Assembly (NCBI GenBank): GCA_963969345.1
Contig: OZ017768.1
Coordinates: forward strand, 11,200,193-11,264,192
Direction: 5' to 3'
Source of the DNA: Turbatrix aceti
Lineage: Eukaryota; Nematoda; Chromadorea; Rhabditida; Panagrolaimidae
DNA length: 64,000 nucleotides
The translations under genes were made by a program, and so were the position numbers. The notes beneath the pieces were generated by a model. The model was given only the letters and a program-made list of their open reading frames with translations. It had not been told where the DNA came from and made no database searches. This document shows positions 11,432 to 22,492 of the stretch, in pieces; the stretch's first letter is position 1, and every line of letters begins with the position of its first letter.

Positions 11432-12322
11432 TTAAACAAGGCTATAATGGAGGGTTGAAGTTTCCGAGGGCGTGCTGATATTTGAGAACGGTGAAGCATA
11501 GGAATCAGTCCAAATTCGAGGAGTGCCATCGTAGAACGGCGGCTGGACAGCCTCATAAACGTGATCGACAGGCGTGACAAGCTTCGAATCCCGGGTCCAA
11601 CGAGGTGTTGGAAGGGAGGGGTAAAGTGGAGGCGTTTGGGACCGATGAGTCGTCATAGTCGTAGTCGGCGAAAGCGTGTACACATGGCTTTTTGGGATCT
11701 GAGGCCTTCTGCATTTGCTGCTCATCAGAATTACCAGCAGGGTGATTACCGTAATGGTTAGTGATATAATAATCATAAATAACCAGAACACGTAGGGGTC
11801 ATCCATGCGACGAACGTATTCTGAATACAAATTGGAATCGGCAGACACCGGTAACGTAGACGTGGTGGATGAGTTCGGATTTGGCCTGATAATGTCAACA
11901 AGTGCGGTAAAACACGCACCGGACAAACGATATTCGGTTACAATATCGTTGAAAATTAGAGTGCTGTTGCCAATTACGATCTCATCAGTGTCGTCGCAAG
12001 CATAGGGTTTGGCATTTGGGAGCAGCACGTCGATGCCAACTCGAATATCGACTTTGGCATAGACAACGGGAACTTTGACAGTTACGGTTTCCTCGGAGGT
12101 CAATAGAAACTTTTTTAGCTCGCCGAAAGGCGTTGCGATGTAGAAATAAGGCCGGGCGGGAAACATCGACCAAATCGTCAGCTTTGAACACGTGGTATTC
12201 ACTTTTACGCTCCTGATATGGGCCGTAAGGATCTTGGAGTCAGAGTAAGTCGATGAAAGCGAGACCACCTGGGTGGCTGTGACGATGAGGAAGAAAACAA
12301 AAATTAAAAACGAAGGTGCCAT
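11432..12322 (-). CDS. Type I single-pass membrane protein, function unknown
   Basis: A single uninterrupted frame of 296 residues starts at the ATG at 12322; the few upstream codons contain no other ATG. Residues 1-22 form a signal peptide. The predicted ectodomain (23-177) has three cysteines (45, 109, 137) and candidate N-glycosylation sites at 42, 119 and 150. A strong transmembrane segment spans about 178-201 and is followed by the basic stop-transfer KCRRP. The 95-residue tail is rich in Pro, Thr, Ser and Tyr with several SxTP-like and YxxV-like stretches. The layout is that of a receptor-like or adhesion-like surface protein, but I recognise no named ectodomain. Having no intron over 890 bases is unusual for this window. 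Confidence 0.75.
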   Translation of the reverse strand: MAPSFLIFVFFLIVTATQVVSLSSTYSDSKILTAHIRSVKVNTTCSKLTIWSMFPARPYFYIATPFGELKKFLLTSEETVTVKVPVVYAKVDIRVGIDVLLPNAKPYACDDTDEIVIGNSTLIFNDIVTEYRLSGACFTALVDIIRPNPNSSTTSTLPVSADSNLYSEYVRRMDDPYVFWLFMIIISLTITVITLLVILMSSKCRRPQIPKSHVYTLSPTTTMTTHRSQTPPLYPSLPTPRWTRDSKLVTPVDHVYEAVQPPFYDGTPRIWTDSYASPFSNISTPSETSTLHYSLV

Positions 12323-13627
12323 TACAGTTAGCAAACAGGAATGACTTGACTAGATCGCGGAGAATAGCTCTGGCTGAAACCCTGCCTTTCCCGCTTTGTT
12401 TGGATAATTAATCGGAGACAAGGTGTGGGCGAGGCCGCGCGTGCACACACCTTAGCAGCGCTTGTTGCGTTGCGTTGCTTGCGCGATGGAGCAGCGGCGC
12501 GGGGCGGCACTTTTGGTCTAACTGTGAAAATTCCCGTCAGGTTATGAGAAATGGTTATCGCAGGTTGGGGGGGTCCAGAAGACAACTTGTCAAACCATTC
12601 TCTTCAATGAGGTCAGACATTTATCGCAAGTACATCAATCCATAGGTTGACTAACGAACAAGTAAAGTTTTTATTCCTTAATTTCCCAAGCAGGTATCCG
12701 TGCCATGACAGAAGAAAGAAAGTGTAGCATAGCAAATTGATTGAAAGCTGTTTGGTAAATAGGTCCTTTGTTTGCGATGAATAGGTAAAATTTTGAGATG
12801 TTGGCACCTTGTTTCTGGATCCTTTGTTTGATGCCATTCGAATATACACCATTTGAATTTTTCTTTGTATGAAAGGTGTTACACAATTTGACGAGAGCGT
12901 AAGACAGTTGCTGTCCCAGCGAAAGTAATTTGTAATGTGACACCTTTTATTCACGATGACAACTATTATCTATTTTTTTGCTTCTGTTGGAATGACAACT
13001 CTGCTCAATAGCGAGCATTTGAATTATTTTGTGTTTTGTTGTGTAAATTATTATTTGTTTTCACCAATTGGTATGTCCGTACATATGGCTCATCAACGAA
13101 CGGATACACAGAACATCCTTTATCATAAATGTCATGACAAGTTGCCTCATATTTCAGTAATTCACAAAAATTCAACGCCGGAAGCGATGACTTATGTTAG
13201 TCTTGCGCATCAGATTATAATTTCCAATCACAAGCTTATCAGCCGAAAGATGGTTTGAATTAGAATTCATCATCGCGCAAAAAATGGACAATACTGCTTT
13301 TTTTTATAGAGCAAGTTATACACAAATAACAGCGGACCGAGAGACCTGCAGAGAGGCAGAGAAATGCACGTATCGCACGTCGGGCATAACGTATACGTGC
13401 ACTTGTTTGCTGCACTCGTTCATCTTTTACGCCAACGGTTATTTATTTTTTTCCAGAATTTTCATAGACACTGTAATTAATTAACGTCACTTAAAATATG
13501 CATTATCCACATTTTTACATCCACATCCATCCTTTTAAAATCAAAGAAATACAAAACAGAAAACTTATTTATGTATAATCGTAAAATTTCACCACGTATG
13601 CTTCGCACTTCAGATGCCGATACAAAA
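12323..13627. other. Intergenic region, no gene recognised
   Basis: This holds the 5' flank of the membrane-protein gene and the 3' flank of the Integrator gene. A GC-rich patch at about 12420-12500 could be promoter sequence. Short open frames at 12613-12954 (minus) and 12956-13258 (plus) have no codon bias, splice structure or recognisable motifs. Confidence 0.5.
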
Positions 13628-16600
13628 TCAAACAACGATGCCACGATTGATTATATGATTAATCTGGCGTAAGAGAAATGAAACATGTTCAAATTTGAAG
13701 TGTTTTTGGACGTGCATGAAAAAATCGACATGGGAGAGTAGAAATGCACTCGCAGCTTCGGGCTGCCGGGTTGAATAGTCGATGGACACGTCAGTGAGGA
13801 GGCTGAAGATCGCAGAGTACCTTGTACCGCTTCGGAGCTGAAAATTGGTCAACAAATTTTTATTTGCAGTTTAAAATCGTTTCAACTTACGACAAAATAG
13901 TCGAAAAACTGCTGAAGAAGACTGTTTATCGTTTTGGAATCCTCGTAGCTGTACGGTGAGCATCGAAGAACGACCCGGAGTATGGATTCGAAGAGACGAA
14001 TTGCGTTGGGTTCGGATTCACGGATGACGGCTGTGTTGAGGTAAAGAGAAAGCCGGTTCACGAGAGATGGAATGTGCCTTAAAAACACAGAACGAACAAT
14101 TTTCTGCCGTAGCCCCTCAAAAAACTCACTTTGCAACAGCATCGACAGCCACGACATTGTAAACGCTAAAGAGCATATTCGTCGCGACATCCAGCTGGCT
14201 TTCCGGACAGGTCATCATCATGATGACCGCTTGGTTCAGCGTCATGATCACCCTCTTGTGGGCGTCGCTCATCGGTTGCACCTTGACGGCCCCCGCAGCC
14301 AGGAGGTCTCCTTCGTGCTTCGCTCTGTTGACGACGCTTCTGCACCCCACGAAGCGTTCTTCCATGACATCAACGACGTAATTGATGCTGTCGACGACCG
14401 GGCCGTCGATCGGAGGTACGAGAGCATGCTTCAGTTTGGAAGAGATCGCGGCGACGACCTGCGCGATGGCATCCTGACCTTCGACGAGAAGGATCGCGTC
14501 GAGAACAGCGAGGAACTTGGGCAGGGAATGGCTCTTGTCGGTTGGGTCGATCGTGGCCTGAACGACAATGTAGTCGATGAGGACCGGGGTCTGGCCGATG
14601 GTCGGTACAACGCGAGACTTGGAGTCTGGGACGTTGACGCAGCGATCAATGTAGCGGATCACCAAGCTCGATTTGATTCTAAAAAAAACGAGTGCATATT
14701 TAAAATTAAAAAAAAAATTAAAAAAACACATACTGTTCTTCAAAGCACTCGAGCAAGAAGTCCAGAACCCGGCGAATTGTTAACAAATTGCTGGACGCAA
14801 CAATGTCGTCGATAAGTTTTTCAATGTATTCGGAATCGGCGGAAAAGAGGGCTACAACATGTCCAACAAAGACCTCCCTCGGCGCTGTAATATCCACAAT
14901 CTCAGGTCTGAATTGCTTGAACCTCTGAATCATGTGCGTGACCTGAAGTGGGGGCAGCCTCTTTGCATCGTTGCCCCTCAGCCGGGACAAGATTTCGTCA
15001 GGTGACAGCTTGCCGACGTCGTCTTTCGGTGGAGCAGACGGGGGTACTATGACGCTTTTGAGGGTGTGTTCATCTGGGAGCTCTTCGGAAATTTTAGAAA
15101 GCAAGTTTGAATGTTCAGGGGACTGGAAATGCAAAAATGAAATCAGAAAACATCATTTTTCCACTCACCTTTCTAGCTAGAATCTTCACAACAAAGGTAA
15201 TGTTCCTGATTCTCGGATCGACGTCGTTGAGCGTATCCGTTATAAACAGACCGTTCCTCTTGGCCCTCTCAATGACAGCCTTCGCGTGGGCGATGTCTTC
15301 GAGGTAGGACGACAGCTGACTCATCGAGAGTCCCACTTTCGCCGCTGCTTGGCCATCCGTAGCATCCAGGTACTCATTCACGCGTTCTCGGGGCTCCATG
15401 ACATCTGGCAACTCTTCGAGCTCTTCCGCTACCGTTGTTGTTGCAGTTTCTGCAGACAAAGAGAAATGAGGGATTTCTGGAGATTCTGGTCTTCTGAGCC
15501 GTAATTTCACTTCTTCATCAGATTCAACGTATTTGAGCAGCTGAAAAGTAAAAAAAAAATTGGCAAAAAAATGAAAACTAACTTCTTCAGCTTCTTTCAC
15601 GCCTTTGAGGCTGTAAGCCCTCAAAAACAAGACCGCGGGCAGAAGTTCCTTAGGCGGAGGTCGCTCCTCGTTGACAAGAGATACAATCTTCGAGTACGCC
15701 TGCGGAGCGACGGCAAACGACGTCAAAAAGCCTCGAGCTTGGTGCGGTGTCACACTTTCCAGGGCCATGGACAGGATTCGGTTGTCTGTCGACGCGAGCA
15801 TGGATCGGTAGACGTCCTTGGTCAGAAAGCGGACAATTGGCATCGGCTGGCCGTCGGCGATGAGTTGAGCTCGTTGGGAAGGGATCGTGTTGAAGAAAAG
15901 GTCGGCAAGAAAGTCTCGGCCGTGACTCTTAAAAAATTATTTTATTGGCAATGAAAATGAAAAAAATTATTACCTTGGATTCCTTTGTTGGTTTCAGGAG
16001 CAGCATTTTGACGATCGCAAGAATCATTGATCCATCGACTTTGACGACTCGACCGCTCTTGGGGAACTTCAGATGATAAATCTTCGGCTTTTGAGCTTCG
16101 GCTGACGAATTGTTTTTACTTTGCGTTTTTTTCAGCTTCCCAATATCCGGTTTCACGTCCAGGTCCACTTTCTGTTTTTCGTCAGCATCGATGACCTGCA
16201 TAAAAAGACCAAAAAGGTCAGTGAGTGCCTCGATGACATCACCCGACATATGACTAGGCTGCTGGACTTTGAATATAGCACTCAGACGGGGGGCTATAAT
16301 TTTGATCGACAAAGACTTCATGTAAGTTGCGATGAATCGGATGTACTCCAAGACGCGACGCTGATCAGGCTCGGTAGGGGCACAGACAGCAAGCTCGCGG
16401 CAGATAAAGTCAGCGTATTCCTTGAAGTTGGGCAGCTTCGTGAAAGCCATGACACCGCGTGCGCCCTTCTGTTCACGAGAGCAGAGAAGGTCCTGGAGAG
16501 TGTCCATCGCGGTGTGGCGTTTCTCAGCATCCGGGGACTTGAGCGTGTTCATAAATACGTTCACGACGGCATCAGTGTCCTTTTTTGGTTCACCTGAAAA

Positions 16601-19600
16601 AAATAGTTTTCAGTCATAAAATAGTTTCTCAAAATGCCAACCTGTAGTCAAAACCTTAGCGAGCCGTTTCTTGACAACCGCCTTTGTAGACTCCGGTAAC
16701 GTTCCAAAAAACAGCAGAATAATCGCCGAAATAGGCAACGTGTACACAATGTCGGGAATCTTCTCAATGGCTTCCTGAAGCGTCGGAACAGCCAGATGCA
16801 TGAATTCATCGTTGATGAGCTCCTCGATGTAATCCGGTTGCCTCACTTCGCACAGCAGCGCGCCGAGAGACGTGCTATGAAGCCGAAAATCAGCGTTGAC
16901 CTTGGCGAGGTGATCGATAAGGCTCTGATGAATTCGGGGCGGTCCGGTGGGGTTGAAGATGCACACATCACGGGAGTTAAAACCCTTCATCTTGGGGCCG
17001 GCAGGAACGCGGCCTTCGTCGAGGTCCAGCAGGTAGGCCTTTGCTTCCGTCTTCTCTTTGGCGACTTGGGCTGAATCTGCGAGTTTTTCGGCTGGCAGTG
17101 CGCAATCGACTGCCGTTTTTGAGCTCCTGTAAAAAACTGGTTTTTCAACCATAAAAACTCATTTTGTCCAACTCACGTTGTCAAAACAGTCCGCACGAGA
17201 ACCCGCATGACAGGATACCGCTCGTAGAGCTCTCCCATGATTCCATGGCGATTCATAACGGCAAACTGGAAGACGAGAAGCCAGGCCCGAGTGTAGATGT
17301 TGGCGTAAGCCAGGGAGGGATGACTTGGCACCGCTGCCACTGATAACAAACCGTCAAAGACTGAGACATCCTTGAGTTGAAAAAAAGTCGTGTTGGAATA
17401 CGGAGAAGTAGCCAGAATCCTAAAGTTGATCTTTTCGAGGATAAAAACTAGCTTGAAATTGGGCAAGCTGCCGTTTCGGGAGTCAACGATGGCCTTCAGC
17501 GCTCCGTCATGAACCGGGCATTCAAAAATCATTTTTTGAGTCTGGGCAAATTCGGTTTCTGACGCGGCGGTTGGATCATTCATAACATGAGCAAAGCCCT
17601 TTTGCTGAAAAAAAGCAAAAAATATTTTCTTGAAAAATCAAAAACTCACGTCTCCAACGCCAGCAAGAAAGGTGAAAAGCTCAAAAAGAAGCTTTGACAT
17701 GCAGACTTGATTCAGCGTCGCCCACTTCATGAACTCCATTCCGACGACCAGGAACGCAGATCCCTGACATCGAAACCTGGTCCATGCTTCTGACTGCTGA
17801 GATGTCAGCTGGATGCCCTGTTTGGTGGCGTTGAAAGCATCCCTCACGCATTGAATGCTGGCCAGCGAAAACTGAAGAAGTCCGACAAAACCAACAACAT
17901 TTTGAAGAAATTCGGGAGTAAAGGGCGCCATGGATTGTGCAGATTCAAAGCAGCACCGAGCGAGGTCAGCGATGTTGAAGTCCGGGTTTCTGAACAGGAA
18001 TTTTGTGATTTCTCGACAGAAAGATTGGATTTGGCGAAGAAGCGTTGGTTTGGAGAGGTTTCTGACAATTGTGGACGCCATATTCTGAAAAAAATGAGCG
18101 TCGTATTCGCATCAAGAAAAATAAAAAATACTATTAATAATTATATGTTTAGGTCATATATGTATGAATTACGGTACTTCAACGATCCTTTTCACCTTTC
18201 GTGTCAAAACCAGGGTTGCGAACATGGGATTCCCCGGGGAATATTCCCGGGAATCCCCGGGGATTCCCCCACCTTTGCCCAATTCCCCCCAAAATTCCCC
18301 GGGAAACTCCCAAAAAAATTATGAAAAGTAAAAGAATGTGATTTTTTTTTTAAGTTTGCCAATTGGGCCTCAAATCTCGCTTTAATGTGAAAGTTAGGTT
18401 GCAATTTTAATGCACGTTAATAAATATACCGTTTTTGTTGGGTTTTTTTTTTACACCTCGTTTTAGACGCATGGCTTTATTTGGATGCGGGGAATTTGAA
18501 AGGGGATTCCCTGGGGAATCTCCGGGAATCCCCCGGGAATATTCCCCCATTTTTTATTCCCCGGGGAATTTCGCAACCCTGGTCAAAACACGCAGGTATG
18601 TACCGTATCTGCAGCTTTATAGACCCTCCAAAACGTAATTCCTACCGTTCCAAGCAGAAAGCTTCCCAAATTTTGCTGTTTTCACGCCCGATTTAAAAAA
18701 ACTCACTTTCGAGGCCTCTTGCGGTGAAATAGCGTACATATTGCTGATCAGCGTGTAAGTATGCGATGTCTTCTGGTTTGAACTGAATTCAAACTCCAAA
18801 ATAGATTCCATGATAAGGGGCATTGCTCTGATATCATTTCTAACAATCATGTCAAAACAAATTGTCAAAACCGACAGCGACTGCCTTGCACGGGAGGTAT
18901 TCACCGCGACCAGGTTGTCGATGATCTTCTTCGTATCACCGTAAGGAGCGGACATTTTAATGTTCAGAGCAATGCTCAGAAGAACTTCGTTGACGTATCG
19001 TTGGAGCTGAAAGAAATGGAATGACCTGGTTGAATTTCAACATTTATAAAAACTCACCATAACAGTCTGCAGCCAAGAGTCCAGCTTTGAAGATATTATT
19101 TCGGCAACATTGTTTTGATAAACCAGGAAGCAAGACAGACGAAGCATGTTTTTCGAAGGGCTTTCAGACAACTTGTTGACAAACGTGGCCAACGAATTTC
19201 TCAAAAATGAAAGAAATTCATCGTTGAAGTCGAATTTCAAAGGATAAGTATCCTAAAAAAATTATAAAATTGAGCAAATTGTTGAAACTTTTCAGGCAAA
19301 CCCGTTCGTAAGGGACTTTCTTGCACCACGCAATTTCGGCAGCTGTGCACTCGTTCGCAGTTGGAAGCTTCGGTTCCCCAAAGGCAAAAATCACGGAGTA
19401 GAAAAACTGGATAGCGTTGGGGGTATCCAACCATGCGCGACGACCGACGGCATCGTTGATGACGAGATGAATCAGAATGGGAGGATAAAATGGGACAGCT
19501 CGGAGAACGGTAGAAATGCAATTGGCGACGTGGAGTGCGACATCCTTCACCTCGATGGTGGCAATAAGGGCAAAGAGGAGGGAAAGCAGTTCTGGATTCT

Positions 19601-20232
19601 GAAAGCAAAAAATAGGTAAACCACAATAAAGAAATAGAACAACGACAAAAACACCGTAAATTTTACGTTCAGTATAGAACGAATGATTCACCTATTGTCC
19701 CAAAAACTACTTTTTTTGCCATTTATTTGTAATACAGCCCTCAAAAAACTCACATTCAGCTTCTCGGCGGGCAACTTTGAAACATACTCGCAAACTGCGC
19801 CGATGACAAGCCTATCACGTCGATCAGAAGCTCTGCACCCTGCAATGACACCCGCAATCAGGCTTGACGGTTCCCGCTCATCTGCAATCGCAGCATTCGC
19901 CTCCTCAACGCCGATGATTGGGCTTGCATTCGCAAGGGTGGGCAGGGGAACGTCAAAGACAGGCATGACGTCGACTTTGTCCTTCGCCAGATCTTCGGAT
20001 GCTCCAGCTTTCCTCACCGGTGCCTGCCAGGCTTTCTTCGCCGACGGTCCACCCCCACCGCTACCTAGCGACGTTCCTGGCATGTTGCTGGAACACTGAA
20101 AAAAGTATCATCGATCGGAGGCGTAATAATAAAGGATTATAAAAAAGTTACCTGGCGAGATCGTTTGGATGCCCCCGGCATCTTAGCACCCAGCCGTGAC
20201 ATTAAATTGCCTGACTTGCCTCGGCCCGTCAT
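13628..20232 (-). CDS. ints-1: Integrator complex subunit 1 (INTS1)
   Basis: Fifteen minus-strand exons give about 1,744 residues: 20232-20152, 20095-19754, 19598-19302, 19252-19058, 19006-18707, 18084-17650, 17604-17177, 17126-16642, 16593-15974, 15927-15583, 15540-15169, 15122-14734, 14678-14130, 14077-13891 and 13837-13628. All phases agree and most donors are GTGAGT or GTAAGT. INTS1 is the scaffold of the Integrator complex, which binds RNA polymerase II, cleaves snRNA 3' ends and attenuates transcription. Support comes from segments that align with animal INTS1: GRRAWLDTPNAIQFFYSVIF (animal form GERIWVDSP), ELYERYPVMRVLVRTVLTT, and RIHQSLIDHL followed by FRLHSTSLGALLCEVR. The whole protein is alpha-helical repeat. 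The N-terminus (about 60 residues) is basic and Gly-rich, as in other species. The protein is shorter than the roughly 2,190-residue human form, mostly towards the C-terminus. One intron carries a MITE. Confidence 0.82.
18211..18581. mobile_element. 371-bp hAT-type MITE in an INTS1 intron
   Basis: The element begins CAGGGTTGCGAA and ends TTCGCAACCCTG, giving perfect 12-bp terminal inverted repeats. It is flanked by an exact 8-bp direct repeat GTCAAAAC at 18203-18210 and 18582-18589. CAGGG-type ends with an 8-bp target duplication are the hallmark of hAT transposons. The subterminal regions are packed with GGGAATCCCC- and CCCCGGGGAA-type blocks that pair with each other across the element. It has no coding capacity. 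It sits inside the 622-nt intron between INTS1 exons 5 and 6, so it is spliced out. Confidence 0.93.
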
Positions 20233-22090
20233 GGTAAACCAATCAAAAAGTGAAAAAGTGGAAACGTTGAAAAATTGCTTCAAAACTTACATACAAGCGA
20301 CAAAAAGTAGCCAATCCAGGCAAGAAAAACACAAACGGGGAACAATTTGATCGTATGAAGTGCAGAGTGGTCTCCAAATCACAACTCGCTGTTCTTTTTG
20401 CTTCTTTCATTTTTTTGACGCTTTTGTCATCAAAAAAGGCTTATTTCCTCTGATTAGAGGTTTTTTCGCGGACCTGATTGTTTTTTCTTGACTAAGTGTT
20501 TTTCTGATTTCTGTAAAAGTTGTTATCAAGTTATTGAGGTCTTTGAGCTGATTTTTGTCTGTTTAGCTACTTTTTGCTTCTTTATTTTTGTTTTGAGTTC
20601 CATTCCGTTATTATCGCCCTTATTTCACAATTTTTAACTTTCATGAAAGCGCGACAGATGTTTTTTGACGAATTTTTCTGGGGTTTTATGAAAACATGTT
20701 TTTTTTTTGCTTTTACGGCATAAAATAACCTCGATATCTTATTGATTCCTTTTATAGGTCGCTAATTAGTTGCATACAAGCGAAGTGACCCAAGCAATAG
20801 TGTTTCAGCGTTCTGATGACTAAAACTTATTTTTGACTAATATAGGCCATTTATTGTCTTCCGCCTGCCATGAAATCAGGCCTTGGAGGCTCGGGATTAT
20901 CAACTTTTAGCCTTACATTTTTTTTATTTGGAAGGGAGCGGCTCTTGGAGTGTCCCCTTGCATTGAAGTCCGATAATTGGGGGGGGGGGAGGGGGGGAGG
21001 CAAACATTTTCTTTCATTCTATTGTTTTTCGGTACGTTATGAGTACATTATGTTAAATGTCAATTGGTAGTTTCTGTTCGCTAAAGAGCTGCATCACATT
21101 ATTAGTTGGGTGCTAAAGTTTGTGCCATTATCATGAACTACTTTTATTTAATTAAAACAGATCATGCTTGAACAAGTTAGGTACTATCGCCCTGAACAAT
21201 ATTTTTCTATACTAAATATTTGGGGCAATGTCTGAATCTCCTTTTTTTGAAAAGAAAAAGCCGTCAAAGTTGCCAATCGTTTTGTCAAGCAATTGAAACT
21301 TCAGATGCCTGAACAATTGTAAATCTGGACGGTCAATCGCAACCATTTGATGATATTGATTAAGAGTGGTGCTGCAGGAACTTGTGTCTGTGTGTAGAAA
21401 AAGAAGGCAGTTTCGATACGTTCCGTGATTTAGAAATTACATAGTGTTATTCTGAGTGTCAGTGGATCGAATTTTTTTTTAAATGTTTTTAAAAACTTAA
21501 AAAAAAGACCCTCACTCCGTTGTCTCGCTTTTTGACGAAAGCAGTAAAACTAATTTTTAAAAAAGACCCTTATTTTCTTTCTGTTTATCGTTTTCCGGTG
21601 CGTTATAACACCAGATGTCACTTGGTGGTTTCTGTTCGCTAAAGAGCTTCATTTTTGTAATTATTTTAATTACGTCACTGTTCTGTCTCATAATTTTTTT
21701 AATGCGCGTGTACGTGGATCTTTTTTGTGGAAGTACTAAAACGTTATGTAAAGACCTAAAAAGTTGTGCCTAAAATCTTGTTGAATGTAGGCTGATAACA
21801 AAACATACCACAATTCAACAAATAATTTTATTTTTCGCGATGCTTTTTCGGCATAATTTAACAAGTTTATAAACACGACAAGACAAGTTGAAAGCTAGGG
21901 GACAAAAATAAACAGGGGTTACACTTTTTTATCATCACGACCATTTGATGGCATGATAATTACGATTGATGGATTTGACGGACGTTGTGTTGCGTGGACG
22001 TGTGTGGTGTGTGTGTGGAAAGATACGGCGTAGAGACAAGACAGTTTCGCTACCCTTCTTGAGGCAGAAGATACACGGTGTCGTTTACCT
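20233..22090. other. Intergenic region with a repeated 80-bp segment and a G-tract
   Basis: This is the upstream flank of INTS1. No gene is recognised. A segment at about 21015-21100 recurs in diverged form at about 21575-21655; the exactly shared core TTTCTGTTCGCTAAAGAGCT lies at 21071-21090 and 21629-21648. A G-run at 20979-21000, interrupted only by single A residues, could form a G-quadruplex. The rest is T-rich sequence without conserved reading frames. Confidence 0.5.
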
Positions 22091-22492
22091 TTAACGTTTC
22101 CTATCTGTCTGTGAACTCATCGCTGCTCTTCTTACTTGCATTTTTACGATGTTTGGTAGTCTAAGGCCTGAAATGTTTTATAATAAGCGGGAAATTTTTT
22201 TTATTTTTAGTGTTGACGTAAAAATTACTGTATTGTAAAACACATTATAAAAAATATAAAATAAAGGCTTACCGACTCGTCGCTTGTTCACAGTAATTTC
22301 TTCTGGCCTTTGGTAGTCATATAGTCTGCTATAAGAAGGGTACATAAAGACAGGTAGACTGGGCGCATCTGCTGATGGATCGTAGAGACTATTACCCCTG
22401 AAGGTATACGACGAGGGATAGCCTTCACTGATGACTAAGATCGACGCAGCAACGATCACAAAAATCGCATAGATTACGGTAGGTGATGCCAT
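22091..22492 (-). CDS. Small secreted peptide precursor with basic cleavage sites
   Basis: Exon 22492-22273 encodes a strong signal peptide (residues 1-24, ending near VISEG) and a Tyr/Pro/Ser-rich segment ending in NKRR. A GTAAGC donor at 22272 and an ATTTCAG acceptor join it in phase 1 to an exon starting at 22167, which reads to a TAA at 22093-22091. The prepro-protein is then about 98 residues. Dibasic or tribasic sites (KRR, RR, RKR) divide the mature part, as in neuropeptide or antimicrobial precursors. The second exon contains an internal GTAAGA, so the real 3' end may differ. No known peptide motif is recognised. Confidence 0.5.

Noticed and set aside
14072..14815. 247-codon plus-strand frame
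   Set aside because: It is antisense to two well-supported INTS1 exons and rich in Asp/Arg/His, as expected from the complement of GC-biased codons.
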